Source: Chaetoderma sp. LZ-2023a (lineage: Eukaryota > Mollusca > Caudofoveata > Chaetodermatida > Chaetodermatidae). Taken from it: 64,000 nt of DNA. The notes under the pieces are model-generated. The model made no database searches, was not told where the DNA came from, and saw only the letters and a program-made list of their open reading frames with translations. Positions 62,471 to 64,000 of the stretch are shown one piece after another. The number at the start of each line of letters is the position of its first letter. Positions within the stretch are counted from its first letter, which is position 1. The stretch spans positions 14,545,070 to 14,609,069 of the forward strand of contig CM067372.1 in the NCBI GenBank assembly GCA_034401795.1, written 5' to 3'. A program made the translations under genes and the position numbers.

Positions 62471-64000
62471 TCATCCATGATGATGAGCGTATTCGATGAT
62501 TGGCCTAGCTGATCCAGAGTAAACACGTTTCAGAATTGTCATGTTAGCTCCCCATTTTGTTCCAGAGAGCTTCCGCATAACTGCCAGTCTTGGCTTCGCT
62601 ATACCTTCAGCTTTTCTGATTTGCGCCTTCCAGGTTAGTCTTTTGTCAAATATCAGACCAAGATAAGTTACTTCATCCTCAAAGTGCAGACCTGAGTCAC
62701 CAAATTTCAGACTTGTCTTGTGTTCCTTTTTAGTGGATAGTGTGAATAGAGTTGCGACTGTCCTCTCTTTGTTGATCTGGACAAACCATCTTGTAACCCA
62801 AGAATTGAGGTGATCAATTGCGAGCTGCATGCGGTAATTGGCTGTTGACACATACTCCTCGCTGCTCCACATCACAAGATCGTCAGCATACAATGCAGCT
62901 CTGACACCCATTGGAAGGTTCTTCACCAGGTCATTGATGAATATTGGGAAGAGGGTGGGAGAGACTACACCACCCTGAGGTACACCATGTCGTAACAGGA
63001 CTTTCTTGCTGGTCATCCCATTCAGCTGTACTGATGTATTTCGGTTTTGGAGATACTGGCATATCCAGCTGTACATTTTTCCAGAAATATCACTGGTCCT
63101 GAGCTTTTGGAGGAGTCCATCCTTCCATACTTTGTCAAATGCCTTCTGCAGATCAACCCACACAGTGATGGTATGCTTTTCTGTTGGAACGCCTCCTCAA
63201 TAGACTGTGTTAGATACGTTGTTTGATCCTCAGTAGTTCCACACTTTCTGAAGCCATTTTGTTCATCCGCTAAGAGATTTTGCTTTCAAGATGTCGATGA
63301 AGTCTCTGGTTGAGAATTCTTTCCGTGGCTTTGACAGTGCAACTAATCAGACTGATAGGTTGATAACTTGCTTCTTTGGATTTATTCTTGCCTTTTTTCA
63401 GTACAGGGATCATGTTGGCCTCTCTCCAAGACTAGGGAAGTTCTCCTGTCTACCAACTGTGGTTGTGCTTTTCAATAGTACCCAGATTCCTCAACGTCTC
63501 ATTGGTTATTCCATCTGGTCCAGAAGACTTCCTGTTTTTCAGAACTTTCAAGCTTTTCTCCAACTCGCTGATGGTCAGAAGCTCATCCATTCCCGCGGCA
63601 TGTATTTGTGTGTCTCCGTTCCACTTTGCAGACTTCATTTCAGCTTTTTACAACTCACTGGCACATCTAGATTGCTTACTTTCTGAAACATACAAGCAAA
63701 GTGTTCAGCAGCAGCCTCTCCTGTTTTAATTTCACAATCCTCTTCAAGAGTTATGTTCGGTACTCTGGTGTTTTCATCATTAAGCTGCTTCACAAGCCTC
63801 CAGAGTGTGTTCGTATCTTTTTCAAAATTTAAGCTTGACGTTTTTTCTCTCCACGATTCTCTGGTGGCTCTGATTTTGGCTTTCAGATATTTTGCCTTGG
63901 ATTGTTGGAGTCTCACATGGTTGGCTTCTGTTGGGACATTCTCTGCAATTTCCCTTGCGTTGGACATTTCTTCATGTAAATTTTGCAGAGCCGTACCCCA
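62471..64000 (-). pseudogene. LINE ORF2: pre-RT region and reverse transcriptase, broken frame
   Basis: Reading from the right: a lysine-rich helical region with WREK and LWRLVKQLND (63635-63967), then ELEKSLKVLKNRKSSGPDGI (63450-63638, the usual start of a LINE RT), then WREANMIPVLKKGKNKS and QPISLISC (about 63330-63420), NGFRKCGTTEDQ (about 63235), VDLQKAFDKVW (about 63130), RHGVPQGGVVSPTLF (about 62970), ALYADDLVMW (about 62870, catalytic DD) and YLGLIFDKRLTW (about 62640). Breaks: a base missing in an A5 run at 63645-63649, in-frame TAG at 63450-63452 and 63430-63432, a base missing in A4 runs at 63278-63281 and 63177-63180, and a shift in a CAT run near 62477-62484. Polymerase motifs themselves are intact. 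The function is target-primed reverse transcription (family knowledge). Confidence 0.85.

Larger units (their letters stand above)
61230..64000 (-). mobile_element. LINE with RT and RNase H, I/R1-like group, truncated by the window edge
   Basis: Minus-strand element whose ORF2 ends at the TAA at 61277-61279, followed by a short 3' region with GAAGAAGAAG and a TATA-rich tail near 61200-61250. The part in view holds the region upstream of RT, RT, RNase H and a C-terminal HC-containing tail. The endonuclease and ORF1 would lie beyond base 64000. RT followed by a C-terminal RNase H is known from the I, R1, LOA and related LINE groups. Several stops and frameshifts make this copy inactive as assembled. 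Confidence 0.85.

Overview
This is a repeat-dominated stretch of an animal nuclear genome, not a prokaryotic one. The evidence is several long satellite arrays, a 500-base assembly gap (26190-26689), an intron-flanked exon of a Ly6/quiver-type cell-surface protein, a Penelope-like retroelement, a LINE with an RNase H domain, and a foldback element. The combination fits a marine invertebrate, perhaps a mollusc, but the sequence alone does not settle the species. Gene density is very low. The only host coding sequence I recognise is one terminal exon at 1713-1963.

Layout: 1-2450 is mostly unique DNA with a LINE relic, two copies of a dispersed repeat and the Ly6-like exon, ending in a polypyrimidine tract (2456-2709). 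2710-26189 is one 23.5 kb satellite with a 36-bp monomer and clear higher-order structure, cut off by the gap. 26690-35280 is mostly unique and holds a foldback element (29173-30408), a 34-bp minisatellite (30809-31605), a promoter-like cluster of binding-site motifs (32206-32590) and two unrecognised ORFs. 35281-46814 is a second satellite (53-bp monomer, about 11.5 kb) that resumes at 51118-51490. It is split by a 4.3 kb Penelope-like element (46815-51117) carrying an ORF1, an RT plus GIY-YIG endonuclease ORF, an internal 5' (CA)n tract and a 3' (ACTC)n tract. 52280-55356 is a third satellite with a 24-bp, G-poor monomer. It is followed by a short 34-36-bp repeat, a long GTT/GTC/GGT tract, unique DNA, a 65-bp six-copy tandem repeat and (GTGC)n tracts. 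61230-64000 is the 3' part of a LINE on the minus strand, running off the window edge.

Nothing here works as an operon or pathway. The genes that can be read belong to mobile elements. The long ORFs in the 36-bp and 24-bp satellites follow from monomer lengths divisible by three and I do not call them genes. The most useful observations are the phase-preserving insertion of the Penelope-like element into the 53-bp satellite, its simple-repeat tracts, the length-coupled truncated monomers in the 36-bp satellite, the dispersed repeat that seems to seed GT-rich microsatellites, and a set of frameshifts at homopolymers that may be sequencing errors.
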